A DNA stretch of 64,000 nucleotides, taken from Prolixibacteraceae bacterium (GTDB lineage Bacteria; Bacteroidota; Bacteroidia; Bacteroidales; Prolixibacteraceae). The position numbers and the translations under genes are program-made. Below the pieces are notes generated by a model that had not been told where the DNA came from, searched no databases, and worked only from the letters and a program-made list of their open reading frames with translations. Numbering within the stretch: position 1 is the stretch's first letter; each line of letters begins with the position of its first letter. Positions 55,084-64,000 of this stretch are shown piece by piece. The DNA lies in assembly GCA_003506435.1 (NCBI GenBank), contig DOAQ01000037.1, positions 1 through 64,000 on the forward strand, written 5' to 3'.

Positions 55084-55131
55084 ATGATATACACGAAGCA
55101 GAATTGGTGTGGTTTACGGATTAACCATTTA

Positions 55132-55953
55132 TCAGATGGTTTTCAGGTGTTTAAAATAGATAACCGGCAGTTCTTTTATGCGAAGCCGATGATGATAAAC
55201 CCATATCGTGAGTATTCGTTCAGCTAAAAAACCCATTATTCGTTGCTGGTAACCTTCGTATTTTGCTTTATCTATTCGTCTTTCAAATTCGAAAAGCACG
55301 TCGAACCACCATTTTACACATCGTTCATGGTCGTTTCGTTTCAGTGCAAACATATTATTGGCAAACAACCTGTTGCCGTCCATTACCTCTTCAAAGGCCG
55401 GCATGTATTCGGGGTGATTATCGCGGATGATTTCAGTAAGTAATTCCATATCTTCTGCACCGTGATACCGGCAGAAATGCTCTTTTACCGAATACCGGAG
55501 TTTTCTTCGTACAGGAAATATGGCATCGTATTCAGACATGATCCCGCGTATCTCGTTTTCCGTGAGTATACGATCGGCAAACCGGTTGATTCTTCGGGTA
55601 TAAATTAAGCCGAACCGTTTTTTATACAAGCCTGCCGGAAAATAGAGAAGACGTTTGATCCTGTATAGAAAGGGTTCCTTCTTGGCAGTAAAATACCGGC
55701 GATAATGGCAGCTACCAGTTATGTCGTACGAAGTATTTTTCCACGCCCAGTAAATACCTGTTAACTCGCTGTAATATCTGTTTTTCTCTGAAATAGAATC
55801 TCCGCTGTCGTCGCCCGTAAAACCACTTGTATTGTGCAGCAGGGCATTTCCGGCCATCACTGGCTGATAGATGGAATGCCCGAAAGGGAAAATGCCGTTT
55901 TTATAATAATAGACAAAAATTGCGATATCTGATGATGAAACTGCCATACTCAT
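55132..55953 (-). CDS. DUF4422 glycosyltransferase
   Basis: A 273-residue cytoplasmic or peripheral glycosyltransferase of the DUF4422 family, often found in polysaccharide or O-antigen loci. The core YYSELTGIYWAWKNT near residue 60 and GSCHYRRYF near residue 80 are diagnostic, and the DNA lies between unrelated genes, not in a polysaccharide cluster. The first Met of MSMAVSS at 55953 or the third residue at 55947 could be used. Donor and acceptor are unknown. Confidence 0.85.
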   Translation of the reverse strand: MSMAVSSSDIAIFVYYYKNGIFPFGHSIYQPVMAGNALLHNTSGFTGDDSGDSISEKNRYYSELTGIYWAWKNTSYDITGSCHYRRYFTAKKEPFLYRIKRLLYFPAGLYKKRFGLIYTRRINRFADRILTENEIRGIMSEYDAIFPVRRKLRYSVKEHFCRYHGAEDMELLTEIIRDNHPEYMPAFEEVMDGNRLFANNMFALKRNDHERCVKWWFDVLFEFERRIDKAKYEGYQQRIMGFLAERILTIWVYHHRLRIKELPVIYFKHLKTI

Positions 55954-56169
55954 ATTTCACTTTGCGTGGCAAAGATATTCATTTTGAATGTTTCTGTCGT
56001 CTATTCAGGCTGCATCCTGTTTAATTTATGGTAAGCTTTTTTTCATTTTTTGCAATAAAATTCGATGACCAGTAAAACTATTGATTCAAACATTCCATGA
56101 ATTATTGCTACTCTGCTGTGCTTTCTGCAAAAATTGGCTTCAGCATGATAGTTGGAACAATCAAACTAT

Positions 56170-56177
56170 TATATTTG
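56170..56177 (+). promoter_or_regulatory. fabG promoter -7 box
   Basis: TATATTTG is an exact TAnnTTTG box 28 bases before the ATG at 56206. A TTGG at 56152-56155 lies a little close for the -33 element. Confidence 0.6.
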
Positions 56178-56205
56178 CTCAGCAAAAAATAAAAATTCAG
56201 AAAAA

Positions 56206-56952
56206 ATGAAGTTATTAGAAGGTAAAACTGCTATTGTAACCGGCGCTTCCAGGGGAATTGGAAAAGCCATTGCACTGAAATTTGCCGAAGAAGGCTGTAA
56301 TATCGCATTTACTGACCTGTTCGCCGACGATAACATGAAAGCGACCGAAGCCGAAATTGCCTCTTTGGGCGTGAAAGTAAAAGGATATGCCTCGAATGCC
56401 GCCAGTTTTGAAGATACCGGCAGGGTTGTAAGTGAAATTGCAAATGAGTTTGGCAGTATTGATGTACTGGTTAATAATGCCGGAATTACCAAGGATGGCG
56501 CCTTGAAAAGGATGACCGAAGAACAATGGGACATGGTTATTTCCGTAAACCTAAAATCGGTTTTTAATTTTACGAAAGCGGTACAACCGGTTATGTGGAA
56601 ACAGGGAAAAGGCAGTATTGTCAACCTGAGTTCGGTGGTCGGCGTTTCCGGAAATGCAAACCAGATTAATTATTCGTCTTCAAAGGCCGGGATACTGGGC
56701 TTTACTAAATCGGCTGCGAAAGAATTTGGGATCAGAAACATTCGTTGCAATGCAATAGCGCCGGGTTTTATTATTACCGAAATGACTGGTCAACTGCCAG
56801 AAGAAATCAGAAAAGCATGGGAAGCAAATATCCCGATGAAACGTGGCGGATCGCCTGAAGAGGTTGCGAAAACTGCACTTTTCCTTGCATGCGACCTTTC
56901 TTCTTACGTGAGCGGACAGGTAATTAACGTTTGCGGTGCAATGAACACATAA
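56206..56952 (+). CDS. fabG: 3-oxoacyl-ACP reductase (SDR family)
   Basis: A 248-residue classical short-chain dehydrogenase that reduces 3-oxoacyl-ACP with NADPH in fatty acid synthesis. TGASRGIG (residues 12-19) binds the cofactor, NNAG is at 90-93, and the triad is Ser143 (LSSVVG), Tyr156 and Lys160 (NYSSSK). The end SSYVSGQVINVCGAM is typical. The open frame goes back to 56152, but MKLLEGKTAIVTG at 56206 is the family start and lies after the promoter. It is not in a fab cluster, so a related SDR role is possible. A terminator follows. Confidence 0.9.
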   Translation: MKLLEGKTAIVTGASRGIGKAIALKFAEEGCNIAFTDLFADDNMKATEAEIASLGVKVKGYASNAASFEDTGRVVSEIANEFGSIDVLVNNAGITKDGALKRMTEEQWDMVISVNLKSVFNFTKAVQPVMWKQGKGSIVNLSSVVGVSGNANQINYSSSKAGILGFTKSAAKEFGIRNIRCNAIAPGFIITEMTGQLPEEIRKAWEANIPMKRGGSPEEVAKTALFLACDLSSYVSGQVINVCGAMNT

Positions 56953-56973
56953 CAAACATTGACAGATAAATGC

Positions 56974-57006
56974 AAAGCCGTCCTTCAAAACAGGCCGGCT
57001 TTTTAA
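56974..57006 (+). terminator. Intrinsic terminator of fabG
   Basis: AAAGCCGTCC (56974-56983) pairs with GGCCGGCTTT (56993-57002) with one mismatch across a 9-base loop, then TT continues to 57004. Confidence 0.75.
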
Positions 57007-57125
57007 TTTTTTCTAAAAAAGCAGAAATCCGTCTTGAAGCATCATTACGAAGAGGTATTTTCATTCCAGGGGAGGAACGGTAATATTTTTTTCGTAACTT
57101 GTGTCTTCAGTGAAAAAGTGGATGT

Positions 57126-59030
57126 ATGAACAGAAAGAGGATTTCATTCCGTTTAAGTATTTACATTTTATCCACCACCATTGTTGTTATTTCGGCCATC
57201 GTATTATTGAATTACAATTATACGAAGCGAATGTTGATGCAGCATATAGAAGAAAGTGCGATCAACCAAAGTGAACTGATTATCAATCGTATTGCCAGGC
57301 AAATTATTACGGCCCAGGAAATTACCCGAAACGTTGCCAACCAATCGCTGTATTACCTGAAACATAACGACCTGGAATTTTTTCTGAAAAATGTACTCGA
57401 AGCCAACCAGATACTCAATAGTATTCATGTTGACATGAAACCTGAATTTTCAGGCGGAAAATTGCAATTAAGTTATTCTGCCCATAAAGACAGTAGTACT
57501 ATTCTCTGTTCTGATACCGGTAACAAATGGATATTCAAACAATATCCTGACATTTATAGCTATCTGGAAAAGAATCCGAATGGGTTCTGGACCGATCCTT
57601 ACTCATGTGAATATACAGGCAAGGGATTGGTAATTTCATATATTTTTCCGGTAAAACTGCCTGGAACCAACCATATTGCAGGAAATGTGTCAGGCGAAAT
57701 AGCAATGGAATATATCAACCAGATTGTATCAGGTATTAAAATAGGAGAGGAGGGCGCTTCTTTTGTTATAAATAAATCGGGGTTGTTTCTGACCCATCCT
57801 GTAAATGAGTGGATCATGAAAAAAAATCTTTTTGAACTGTCAGAAAAAATACTTCCCAAAAATATTGATGAAATACAGAAGATGATCAAAGAAGAGAAAC
57901 GCGGTTCAGGTTTTGCATATCCCGAAATGTTTAACTACCGGAAATCGTGGTTCTATTTTGCCCCCATGCCATTTATTAACTGGACCATCATTATTTTAAT
58001 TCCGGATAAAGAACTGTTTAACGACCTCTGGCTGGTATTCCGGGAAATTGTATTTGTATCGCTATTAGGAGTATTGCTGATATTCACTATCTTCATTTTC
58101 ATTTTCCGGCACACTTTAAAACCATTGGTGCAGATAACCCAAGATATTCAGGATTTTATTTTCGAAGGAAGAAAAGATAGTGTTAAAAATGAAATCATTA
58201 CCCTGATTGAGAGCCTGGAAGAAATGCAGGCCCGGCATGGACAGTTCATTCAGGAACAAAACCAATCGAAAAAAGACAGGCGCAGGTTTGAGAAAGATAT
58301 GAAATCGGCCAAAGAGATTCAGCTCAATATTATTCCATCCGGATACCCGGCATTTCCTGATCGGGACGAGATTGACCTTTATGCTGTATTGAAACCGGCG
58401 CAGATCATTGGAGGCGACCTCTACGACTACTTTTTTATCGACAAAGATCATCTTCTGTTTGCGATTGGCGACATTTCAGGAAAAGGAATCCCCGCTTCGC
58501 TATTCATGGCCGTGGCTCATACGCTGATAAAAAGTAATGCAGATGTGCTTTCTTCAAAACATATCGTTGAACAGTTGAATAAGAAACTCATTGTAAGGAA
58601 TACCAATCAGCATTTTCTTACCATTTTCATGGGCATACTTGACATCAAAAACGGTATTCTCGATTACTGTAATGCAGCACACAATTATCCTTATATTCTC
58701 AGGGCTAACGGTTCAATTGAATCATTGGATGAAACGCATGGTCTGCCTGTCGGTATTTATCCGAATAAGTTGTATAACAGCAGCACCGCTGTATTAAGAA
58801 CCGGCGATACAATTCTACTTTATACTGATGGGGTTATCGATTGCAGGGATGAAAATGACAACACATACGGGCAGCAACGTTTCGAAGAAAATTTACAAAA
58901 CCTGAATAACCTTAGTTGTTTCAAAATGGTAACGAAAATCGAAAACAGCCTGAGATTGTTTAAAGGAACTTCAGAACAGGCTGATGATATTAGTTTGATG
59001 GCACTTCAGTACAAAGCTGGCAAACAGTAG
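57126..59030 (+). CDS. Membrane PP2C-type (RsbU/SpoIIE) phosphatase with Cache sensor
   Basis: A 634-residue signalling protein. Helix 1 (about residues 10-28) and helix 2 (about 308-330) bracket a periplasmic Cache-like domain, with ...GFWTDPYSCEYTGKGLVISYIF near residue 160 and GEEGASFVINKSG near residue 205 as typical features. A HAMP-like segment (about 331-390) leads to the phosphatase domain with GGDLYDYF near 436, GDISGKGIPASLFM near 456, YTDGVID near 568 and ADDISLMAL near 618, which hold the metal-binding Asp residues. Such proteins regulate anti-sigma or anti-anti-sigma switches; no partner is adjacent, so the target is unknown. A strong terminator follows inside the clpC 3' end. 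Confidence 0.92.
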   Translation: MNRKRISFRLSIYILSTTIVVISAIVLLNYNYTKRMLMQHIEESAINQSELIINRIARQIITAQEITRNVANQSLYYLKHNDLEFFLKNVLEANQILNSIHVDMKPEFSGGKLQLSYSAHKDSSTILCSDTGNKWIFKQYPDIYSYLEKNPNGFWTDPYSCEYTGKGLVISYIFPVKLPGTNHIAGNVSGEIAMEYINQIVSGIKIGEEGASFVINKSGLFLTHPVNEWIMKKNLFELSEKILPKNIDEIQKMIKEEKRGSGFAYPEMFNYRKSWFYFAPMPFINWTIIILIPDKELFNDLWLVFREIVFVSLLGVLLIFTIFIFIFRHTLKPLVQITQDIQDFIFEGRKDSVKNEIITLIESLEEMQARHGQFIQEQNQSKKDRRRFEKDMKSAKEIQLNIIPSGYPAFPDRDEIDLYAVLKPAQIIGGDLYDYFFIDKDHLLFAIGDISGKGIPASLFMAVAHTLIKSNADVLSSKHIVEQLNKKLIVRNTNQHFLTIFMGILDIKNGILDYCNAAHNYPYILRANGSIESLDETHGLPVGIYPNKLYNSSTAVLRTGDTILLYTDGVIDCRDENDNTYGQQRFEENLQNLNNLSCFKMVTKIENSLRLFKGTSEQADDISLMALQYKAGKQ

Positions 59031-59034
59031 CACT

Positions 59035-59080
59035 TTCATAAGGAAGCATTACAGATTATGCTTCCTTATGAAGTTTTTTT
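59035..59080 (+). terminator. Intrinsic terminator overlapping the clpC 3' end
   Basis: A perfect 15-bp stem (59035-59049 with 59058-59072, loop 8 bases) is followed by seven T residues (59074-59080). The stem covers the clpC stop codon (TTA at 59066-59068), and the T-run is part of the clpC lysine codons. Opposite the stem, on the minus strand, there is no T-tract, so it should end only the phosphatase transcript. Confidence 0.88.
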
Positions 59081-61579
59081 GGCATCCAATATTTTGATTT
59101 TTATAGTTTCCGCCTTTTTATCGAAGCCAACAGAAATTATATCTCCCTCAGTTACCGATGCTTTAATGATCACTTCGGCCATCTCGTCTTCCAAATATTT
59201 CTGAATTGCCCTTTTTAATGGACGCGCACCGTATTGGGCATCATATCCTTTTTCAGCAATATAATCTTTGGCAGCAGGCGAAATCTTCAGTTTATAATTC
59301 AGCGAAGCGACTCTATCGTATAACCCTTTCAATTCAATATCAATGATTTGATGAATATGCTCCCGGGTAAGTGCATTAAACATGACCACGTCATCAATAC
59401 GGTTCAGGAATTCTGGAGCAAATGCTTTCTTCAGCGCTTTCTGTACAATGTATTTAGCATTTTCATTATCATCTTCGACCGTTTTTGGGCTCGTAAAACC
59501 AACACCACGACCAAAGTCGCTTAACTGGCGCGAACCAATATTTGAAGTCATGATGATAATTGTATTTTTGAAATCAACACTGCGCCCCAAACTGTCCGTC
59601 AGACGACCTTCATCCAAAACCTGAAGCAGGATATGGAAAACATCGGGATGTGCTTTTTCTATCTCATCAAGCAATACTACAGAATAAGGTTTCCGGCGTA
59701 CTTTCTCAGTCAACTGGCCGCCCTCTTCATAACCGACATATCCCGGAGGCGCTCCGACCAGACGGGAGACAGAAAATTTCTCCATGTATTCGCTCATATC
59801 AATGCGAATCAACGAGTCGATACTGTCGAACAAATATTTGGCAAGCACCTTTGCCAACTGGGTTTTTCCAACTCCGGTAGGACCAAGGAATACAAATGAA
59901 CCAATTGGTTTGTTGGGATCTTTCAGTCCGGCCCGGTTGCGCTGGATAGCTTTTACAATTTTTTGAATTGCTTCATCTTGCCCAACAACACTGCCTTTTA
60001 GTTCTTTGCCCATGTTCATCAGGCGGATACCTTCGGCCTGGGCGATGCGGGTAACCGGAACTCCCGACATCATAGCGACTACTTCGGCAACTTTTTCTTC
60101 AGAAACTATTTCACGGTGACTGACCAGTTCTTTTTCCCATGCCTCTTTCTCACTTTCAAGCAGTTGCATCAGGTTCTTTTCCTTATCCCGGAAATTGGCT
60201 GCCAATTCAAAATTCTGGCTTTTTACAGCTTTTATCTTTTCATCGCGTGTTTTATCGATTTTTTCTTCCAGTTTCACAATTCGGTCGGGAACATTAATGT
60301 TCGAAATATGTACCCGCGAACCCGCTTCGTCAAGAGCATCAATCGCTTTATCGGGCAAATAACGGTCGGTAATATACCGGGCCGTCAATTTCACACAGGC
60401 TTCAATTGCTTCCGGAGTATACGTCACATTGTGGTGATCTTCGTAACGTTCCTTGATATTATTCAGTATTTCAATGGTTTCATCAACCGAAGTGGGGTCA
60501 ACCATTACTTTTTGGAAACGGCGTTCCAATGCGCCGTCTTTTTCAATATGCTGACGATATTCATCCAGGGTTGTAGCGCCGATACACTGAATATCGCCCC
60601 GTGCCAACGCCGGTTTCAGCATGTTGGCTGCATCAAGCGAACCAGTGGCGCCACCTGCACCGACAATGGTGTGTATTTCATCGATAAATAAAATCACATT
60701 GCTCACTTTCGAAAGCTCGTTTAAAATGGCTTTCATGCGCTCTTCAAACTGCCCACGGTATTTGGTACCGGCAACAATAGAAGCAATATCAAGACTTACA
60801 ACACGCTTGTCGAACAACACCCGCGATACTTTCTTTTGGATGATACGAATAGCCAACCCTTCGGCTATCGCCGATTTTCCCACACCGGGTTCCCCAATAA
60901 GTATTGGGTTGTTTTTCTTTCTTCTTGATAAAATCTGGGCCAATCGTTCAATTTCGTTTTCGCGTCCCACAATCGGGTCAAGACTGTTTTCTTCAGCCGC
61001 TTTGGTAATGTCAATCCCAAAATTATCGAGTACCGGAGTTTCCGATTTTGCCCCGGAAGTTTTTTTTGGGGCATTTGGTTCCTTTGAAAACGATTCTTCT
61101 GCTTCATCGTCATCGTCATCCGACGAATAATCTGATTTGGCTTCCGGTTGTTTGTAATCTTCCATACGCGACTTTAATATATAATAATTGATATGAAATT
61201 CGCTCAGTATACTGGCAATCTCGCTTTCTTTTTCTTTTAATATCGCAAGCAGCAGGTGGCCGGTGTTAATCGTAGAGCTATTCATTGAACGAGCTTCGAG
61301 ATAAACTATTTTAAGCGCTTTTTCAGCTGATTTCAATAATTGGACTGATGCCTGAGGGTCAATTTCTTTTTCTTTACGCAGTTTATTTTCAACTGCCATT
61401 TTTACCTCTGTCAGGTTAATTCCAAGATTTGTCAGGATGTCAATGGCAATACCTTCGCCATCGCGCAAAATACCTAAAAAAATGTGTTCCAGTCCAATGT
61501 ATTCGTTTCCCAACCGGATGGCCTCCTCCCGGCTATACGACAATACATCTTTTATCCTTGGTGAAAATTGTGAATCCAT
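59066..61579 (-). CDS. clpC: ClpC-type Clp protease ATPase
   Basis: An 837-residue Hsp100 unfoldase that feeds substrates to ClpP. It has two Clp_N repeats (residues 1-140), an acidic linker with DSSDDDDDEAEES-like composition (about 150-168), first AAA domain with Walker A GEPGVGKSAI (229-238), a UVR-like coiled linker (near 425, EKIDKTRDEKIKAVKSQNFE) and second AAA domain with Walker A GPTGVGKTQL near 570, followed by the D2-small domain. The acidic linker is unusual in composition. It is divergent from gyrA. Confidence 0.96.
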   Translation of the reverse strand: MDSQFSPRIKDVLSYSREEAIRLGNEYIGLEHIFLGILRDGEGIAIDILTNLGINLTEVKMAVENKLRKEKEIDPQASVQLLKSAEKALKIVYLEARSMNSSTINTGHLLLAILKEKESEIASILSEFHINYYILKSRMEDYKQPEAKSDYSSDDDDDEAEESFSKEPNAPKKTSGAKSETPVLDNFGIDITKAAEENSLDPIVGRENEIERLAQILSRRKKNNPILIGEPGVGKSAIAEGLAIRIIQKKVSRVLFDKRVVSLDIASIVAGTKYRGQFEERMKAILNELSKVSNVILFIDEIHTIVGAGGATGSLDAANMLKPALARGDIQCIGATTLDEYRQHIEKDGALERRFQKVMVDPTSVDETIEILNNIKERYEDHHNVTYTPEAIEACVKLTARYITDRYLPDKAIDALDEAGSRVHISNINVPDRIVKLEEKIDKTRDEKIKAVKSQNFELAANFRDKEKNLMQLLESEKEAWEKELVSHREIVSEEKVAEVVAMMSGVPVTRIAQAEGIRLMNMGKELKGSVVGQDEAIQKIVKAIQRNRAGLKDPNKPIGSFVFLGPTGVGKTQLAKVLAKYLFDSIDSLIRIDMSEYMEKFSVSRLVGAPPGYVGYEEGGQLTEKVRRKPYSVVLLDEIEKAHPDVFHILLQVLDEGRLTDSLGRSVDFKNTIIIMTSNIGSRQLSDFGRGVGFTSPKTVEDDNENAKYIVQKALKKAFAPEFLNRIDDVVMFNALTREHIHQIIDIELKGLYDRVASLNYKLKISPAAKDYIAEKGYDAQYGARPLKRAIQKYLEDEMAEVIIKASVTEGDIISVGFDKKAETIKIKILDAKKTS

Positions 61580-61805
61580 TCCTTGATTATAACTTTGATA
61601 ACATGATTATACTTTAACAAAAACCGTTCCTTATTGTTGAAAGGCGAAAATACCGATTTTGAAATATACTCTACTCAAAATTAAGGATATTTTATCAAGC
61701 CAGTTGTTTAAAATATTGATTTTTTGAACATTAAATTGTTAAAATCTTATTCATTAATAATGACCTTAAATACGGCTGAAATGCTTTATGGAACGACAAT
61801 TTTTG

Positions 61806-61813
61806 TATTTTTG
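61806..61813 (+). promoter_or_regulatory. gyrA promoter -7 box
   Basis: TATTTTTG fits TAnnTTTG exactly, 42 bases before the gyrA start. A TTTATGG about 20 bases upstream is a weak -33 candidate. It lies in the 276-bp divergent region between clpC and gyrA. Confidence 0.6.
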
Positions 61814-61842
61814 TAGGTCAAATTTTTACAGTTTAAATAATG

Positions 61843-61851
61843 TAAAGGAGG
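61843..61851 (+). promoter_or_regulatory. Strong Shine-Dalgarno site of gyrA
   Basis: TAAAGGAGG, a near-perfect complement to the 3' end of 16S rRNA, ends four bases before the ATG at 61856. Most genes in this window, and in Bacteroidota generally, lack such a site. Confidence 0.75.
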
Positions 61852-61855
61852 ATAC

Positions 61856-64000
61856 ATGTCTGAAGGTGAAAAAATTATAAAAATTAATATTGAAGAGCAG
61901 ATGAAAACTGCTTACATCGACTATTCGATGTCAGTAATTGTTTCCCGTGCCCTTCCTGATGTAAGAGATGGTTTAAAACCTGTTCACCGCCGCGTTTTGT
62001 TCGGCATGAGCGAATTGGGAATATTATCAAACAGATCCTATAAAAAATCGGCCAGGATTGTAGGTGAGGTGCTTGGAAAGTACCATCCGCACGGCGATTC
62101 TTCCGTGTATTTCACGATGGTGCGCATGGCTCAGGACTGGTCGTTGCGCTATCCGCTGGTTGACGGACAAGGAAACTTTGGTTCCATTGACGGTGACAGT
62201 CCCGCAGCAATGCGTTACACCGAAGCCCGTATGTCGCGAATTGCAGAAGAAACATTGAGCGATTTGGATAAAAATACAGTTGATTTTCAACCGAACTTCG
62301 ATGAGTCGCTGAAAGAACCAACTGTTCTGCCTACACGGATACCCAATTTGCTGGTAAACGGGGCCAGTGGTATTGCAGTAGGTATGGCTACCAATATGCC
62401 GCCTCACAATCTGAGCGATACAATTGATGCCATTATAGCCTATGTCAACGATAGAGAAATTGAAATACAGCAGCTTATTGAAATTATAAAAGCTCCTGAT
62501 TTTCCTACCGGAGGTATTATTTATGGCTACCGCGGGGTACAGGAATCGTACGAGACGGGACGTGGACGGATAGTTGTACGTGGAAAAGCCCATATTGAAA
62601 CGACCAGCCATGGACGCGAAAAAATTGTAATCACCGAAATTCCTTACGTAGTCAACAAGGCTGAAATGATCATGAAAATTGCCGAATTGGTGAACGAAAA
62701 GAAAATTGAAGGGATCAGCAATGTAAATGATGAATCGGATCGCGAAGGCATGCGCGTTGTTATTGATATTAAAAAAGATGAAATATCGAACGTCGTCCTT
62801 AATAAATTATACAAGTACACACAGCTTCAAAATAGTTTCAGTGTAAATAATATTGCGTTGGTAAAAGGTCGTCCGCGATTGCTGAACCTGAAAGAACTGA
62901 TCCATTATTTTGTTGAGCATCGCCATGAAGTGGTTATCCGTAGGACTCAATTTGAATTGGATCAGGCCGAAAAAAGAGCTCATATCCTGGAAGGTTTGAT
63001 CATTGCCAGCGATAATATCGACGAAGTAATTGCCATCATTCGCGCATCGAAAACACCCGACGAGGCACGGGAAAACCTCATGGAGCGTTTCTCTCTCAGC
63101 GATTTGCAAGCCCGCGCCATTGTAGAGATGCGCCTTCGCCAGCTTACCGGACTTGAACAGGATAAATTGCATGCAGAGTACGAGGAAATCATGAAGCTGA
63201 TTGAGCGGTTAAAAGAAATCCTTGCCAACGAAGAATTGCGGATGCAGATAATAAAGGAAGAACTTCTTGAAATAAAAGCAAAATATGGCGACCAGCGCAG
63301 AACCGAAATTGTTCCAAATGCTGAAGAATTTAACCCGGAAGATTTCTATGCTGACGAAGAAATGGTAATAACCATTTCTCACATGGGATATATTAAACGC
63401 ACACCACTTACCGAATTCAAAACACAGGGAAGGGGAGGAGTTGGTTCAAAAGGAGGTACTACGCGTGACGAGGATTTCCTGGAGCACATGTTTATTGCCA
63501 CCATGCATAATACCCTATTGTTGTTTACTGAAAAAGGAAAATGTTTCTGGCAGAAAGTGTACCAGATTCCTGAGGGTACCAAAACATCGAAAGGACGAGC
63601 TATTCAGAACCTGCTGAATATTGAACAGGACGATAAAGTGCTGGCTTTCATTAATGTAAAAGATCTGACTGATTCAGATTACATCAATAATAATTACATC
63701 ATCCTTTGCACGAAGAAAGGAATTATTAAAAAAACTTCACTGGAAGCTTATTCCCGCCCAAGGCAAAACGGAGTGAACGCGATTACCATACGCGAAGGCG
63801 ACCGTTTGCTTGAAGCCCGGATGACTAACGGAAACCACGACATTATGATGGCTGTTCACTCAGGAAAAGCAATTCGTTTCAAAGATGGAGCGGTCAGGCC
63901 TATTGGGCGAACGGCATCGGGAGTACGGGGAATTACTTTGGGCAGCGAAACAGATGCAGTGGTTGGCATGATTTCTGTTGAGAACGAAAGCGAAGACGTT
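61856..64000 (+). CDS. gyrA: DNA gyrase subunit A, partial (N-terminal 715 codons)
   Basis: The 5' part of gyrA running off the right edge. The breakage-reunion domain has the active Tyr121 in AAMRYTEAR and a quinolone-pocket segment GDSSVYFTMVRMAQ, where the second acidic residue of Escherichia coli GyrA is Phe; this is seen in other Bacteroidota and does not by itself indicate resistance. The C-terminal domain begins near residue 500 and contains the GyrA-box-like QGRGGVGSKGG. The enzyme introduces negative supercoils with GyrB. The start MSEGEKIIKINIEEQM is supported by the Shine-Dalgarno site. Confidence 0.97.
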   Translation, partial: MSEGEKIIKINIEEQMKTAYIDYSMSVIVSRALPDVRDGLKPVHRRVLFGMSELGILSNRSYKKSARIVGEVLGKYHPHGDSSVYFTMVRMAQDWSLRYPLVDGQGNFGSIDGDSPAAMRYTEARMSRIAEETLSDLDKNTVDFQPNFDESLKEPTVLPTRIPNLLVNGASGIAVGMATNMPPHNLSDTIDAIIAYVNDREIEIQQLIEIIKAPDFPTGGIIYGYRGVQESYETGRGRIVVRGKAHIETTSHGREKIVITEIPYVVNKAEMIMKIAELVNEKKIEGISNVNDESDREGMRVVIDIKKDEISNVVLNKLYKYTQLQNSFSVNNIALVKGRPRLLNLKELIHYFVEHRHEVVIRRTQFELDQAEKRAHILEGLIIASDNIDEVIAIIRASKTPDEARENLMERFSLSDLQARAIVEMRLRQLTGLEQDKLHAEYEEIMKLIERLKEILANEELRMQIIKEELLEIKAKYGDQRRTEIVPNAEEFNPEDFYADEEMVITISHMGYIKRTPLTEFKTQGRGGVGSKGGTTRDEDFLEHMFIATMHNTLLLFTEKGKCFWQKVYQIPEGTKTSKGRAIQNLLNIEQDDKVLAFINVKDLTDSDYINNNYIILCTKKGIIKKTSLEAYSRPRQNGVNAITIREGDRLLEARMTNGNHDIMMAVHSGKAIRFKDGAVRPIGRTASGVRGITLGSETDAVVGMISVENESEDV

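Noticed and set aside
1..64000. tRNA, rRNA, prophage, transposase
   Set aside because: No matching motifs, no integrase or transposase-like protein and no structural RNA pattern was seen by eye on either strand.
61856..64000. Quinolone resistance mutation in gyrA
   Set aside because: Ser82/Ser83 are kept and the Phe at the second acidic position is normal in Bacteroidota, as I recall from related sequences.

Overview
The window looks like chromosomal DNA of a Bacteroidota, probably a fermentative member of the Bacteroidales/Marinilabiliales group. The evidence is a giant secreted protein with a C-terminal type IX secretion (T9SS) sorting domain, a TonB-dependent receptor with the Bacteroidota-type carboxypeptidase-regulatory N-domain, an AraC regulator with a multi-pass membrane N-terminus, a DUF4422 glycosyltransferase, Bacteroidota-type -7 boxes (TAnnTTTG) before several starts, and an almost complete lack of Shine-Dalgarno sequences. 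No rRNA, tRNA, prophage, IS element or true CRISPR array was found.

Layout. 0-8 kb: a MurU-like sugar nucleotidyltransferase, an unknown membrane protein, an M16 protease with a HAD phosphatase, then dapB-lepB. 8-14 kb: an acyl-phosphate energy module (pta, a hydroxyacyl-CoA-dehydrogenase-like gene, ackA, then ptb-buk). 14-23 kb: a PhzF protein, a TonB receptor, a noncoding stretch with five tandem 41-bp repeats, a metalloprotease/propeller/barrel protein and a DUF748 (AsmA-like) protein. 23-34.7 kb, mostly minus strand: a Tat-exported Gfo/Idh/MocA oxidoreductase, a CHASE4 histidine kinase with a TorF-like outer membrane protein, a 1871-residue MBG-repeat T9SS protein and a membrane AraC regulator. 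35-46 kb: a GH43-like lipoprotein, a USP-like protein, an OmpA lipoprotein, an ADP-forming acyl-CoA synthetase with an NSS sodium symporter, and a pair of DUF3857/transglutaminase-like proteins, one of which has lost its catalytic residues. 46.6-49.3 kb: an ABC-F ATPase and an rRNA methyltransferase.

49.3-53.0 kb is a small accessory island between housekeeping genes. It holds REP-like hairpins, an AT-rich orphan gene, an alpha/beta hydrolase cut off from a lipoprotein signal peptide, a truncated AHSA1 gene, an AAA ATPase with inverted repeats upstream, and an 80-bp remnant of a second ATPase copy. 53-64 kb returns to core genes: mnmE, a TerB-like gene, a DUF4422 glycosyltransferase, fabG, an RsbU-type phosphatase, clpC and the first 715 codons of gyrA.

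How the genes fit together (inference): pta-ackA, ptb-buk and the ADP-forming acyl-CoA synthetase all convert acyl-CoA to acid plus ATP. Together with the NSS symporter they suggest fermentation of sugars and probably amino acids to acetate, butyrate or branched acids. The most unusual items are the 41-bp repeat array, the protease/propeller/barrel protein behind it, the dehydrogenase-like protein with altered catalytic motifs inside the pta-ackA operon, and the decaying island at 49.3-53.0 kb.
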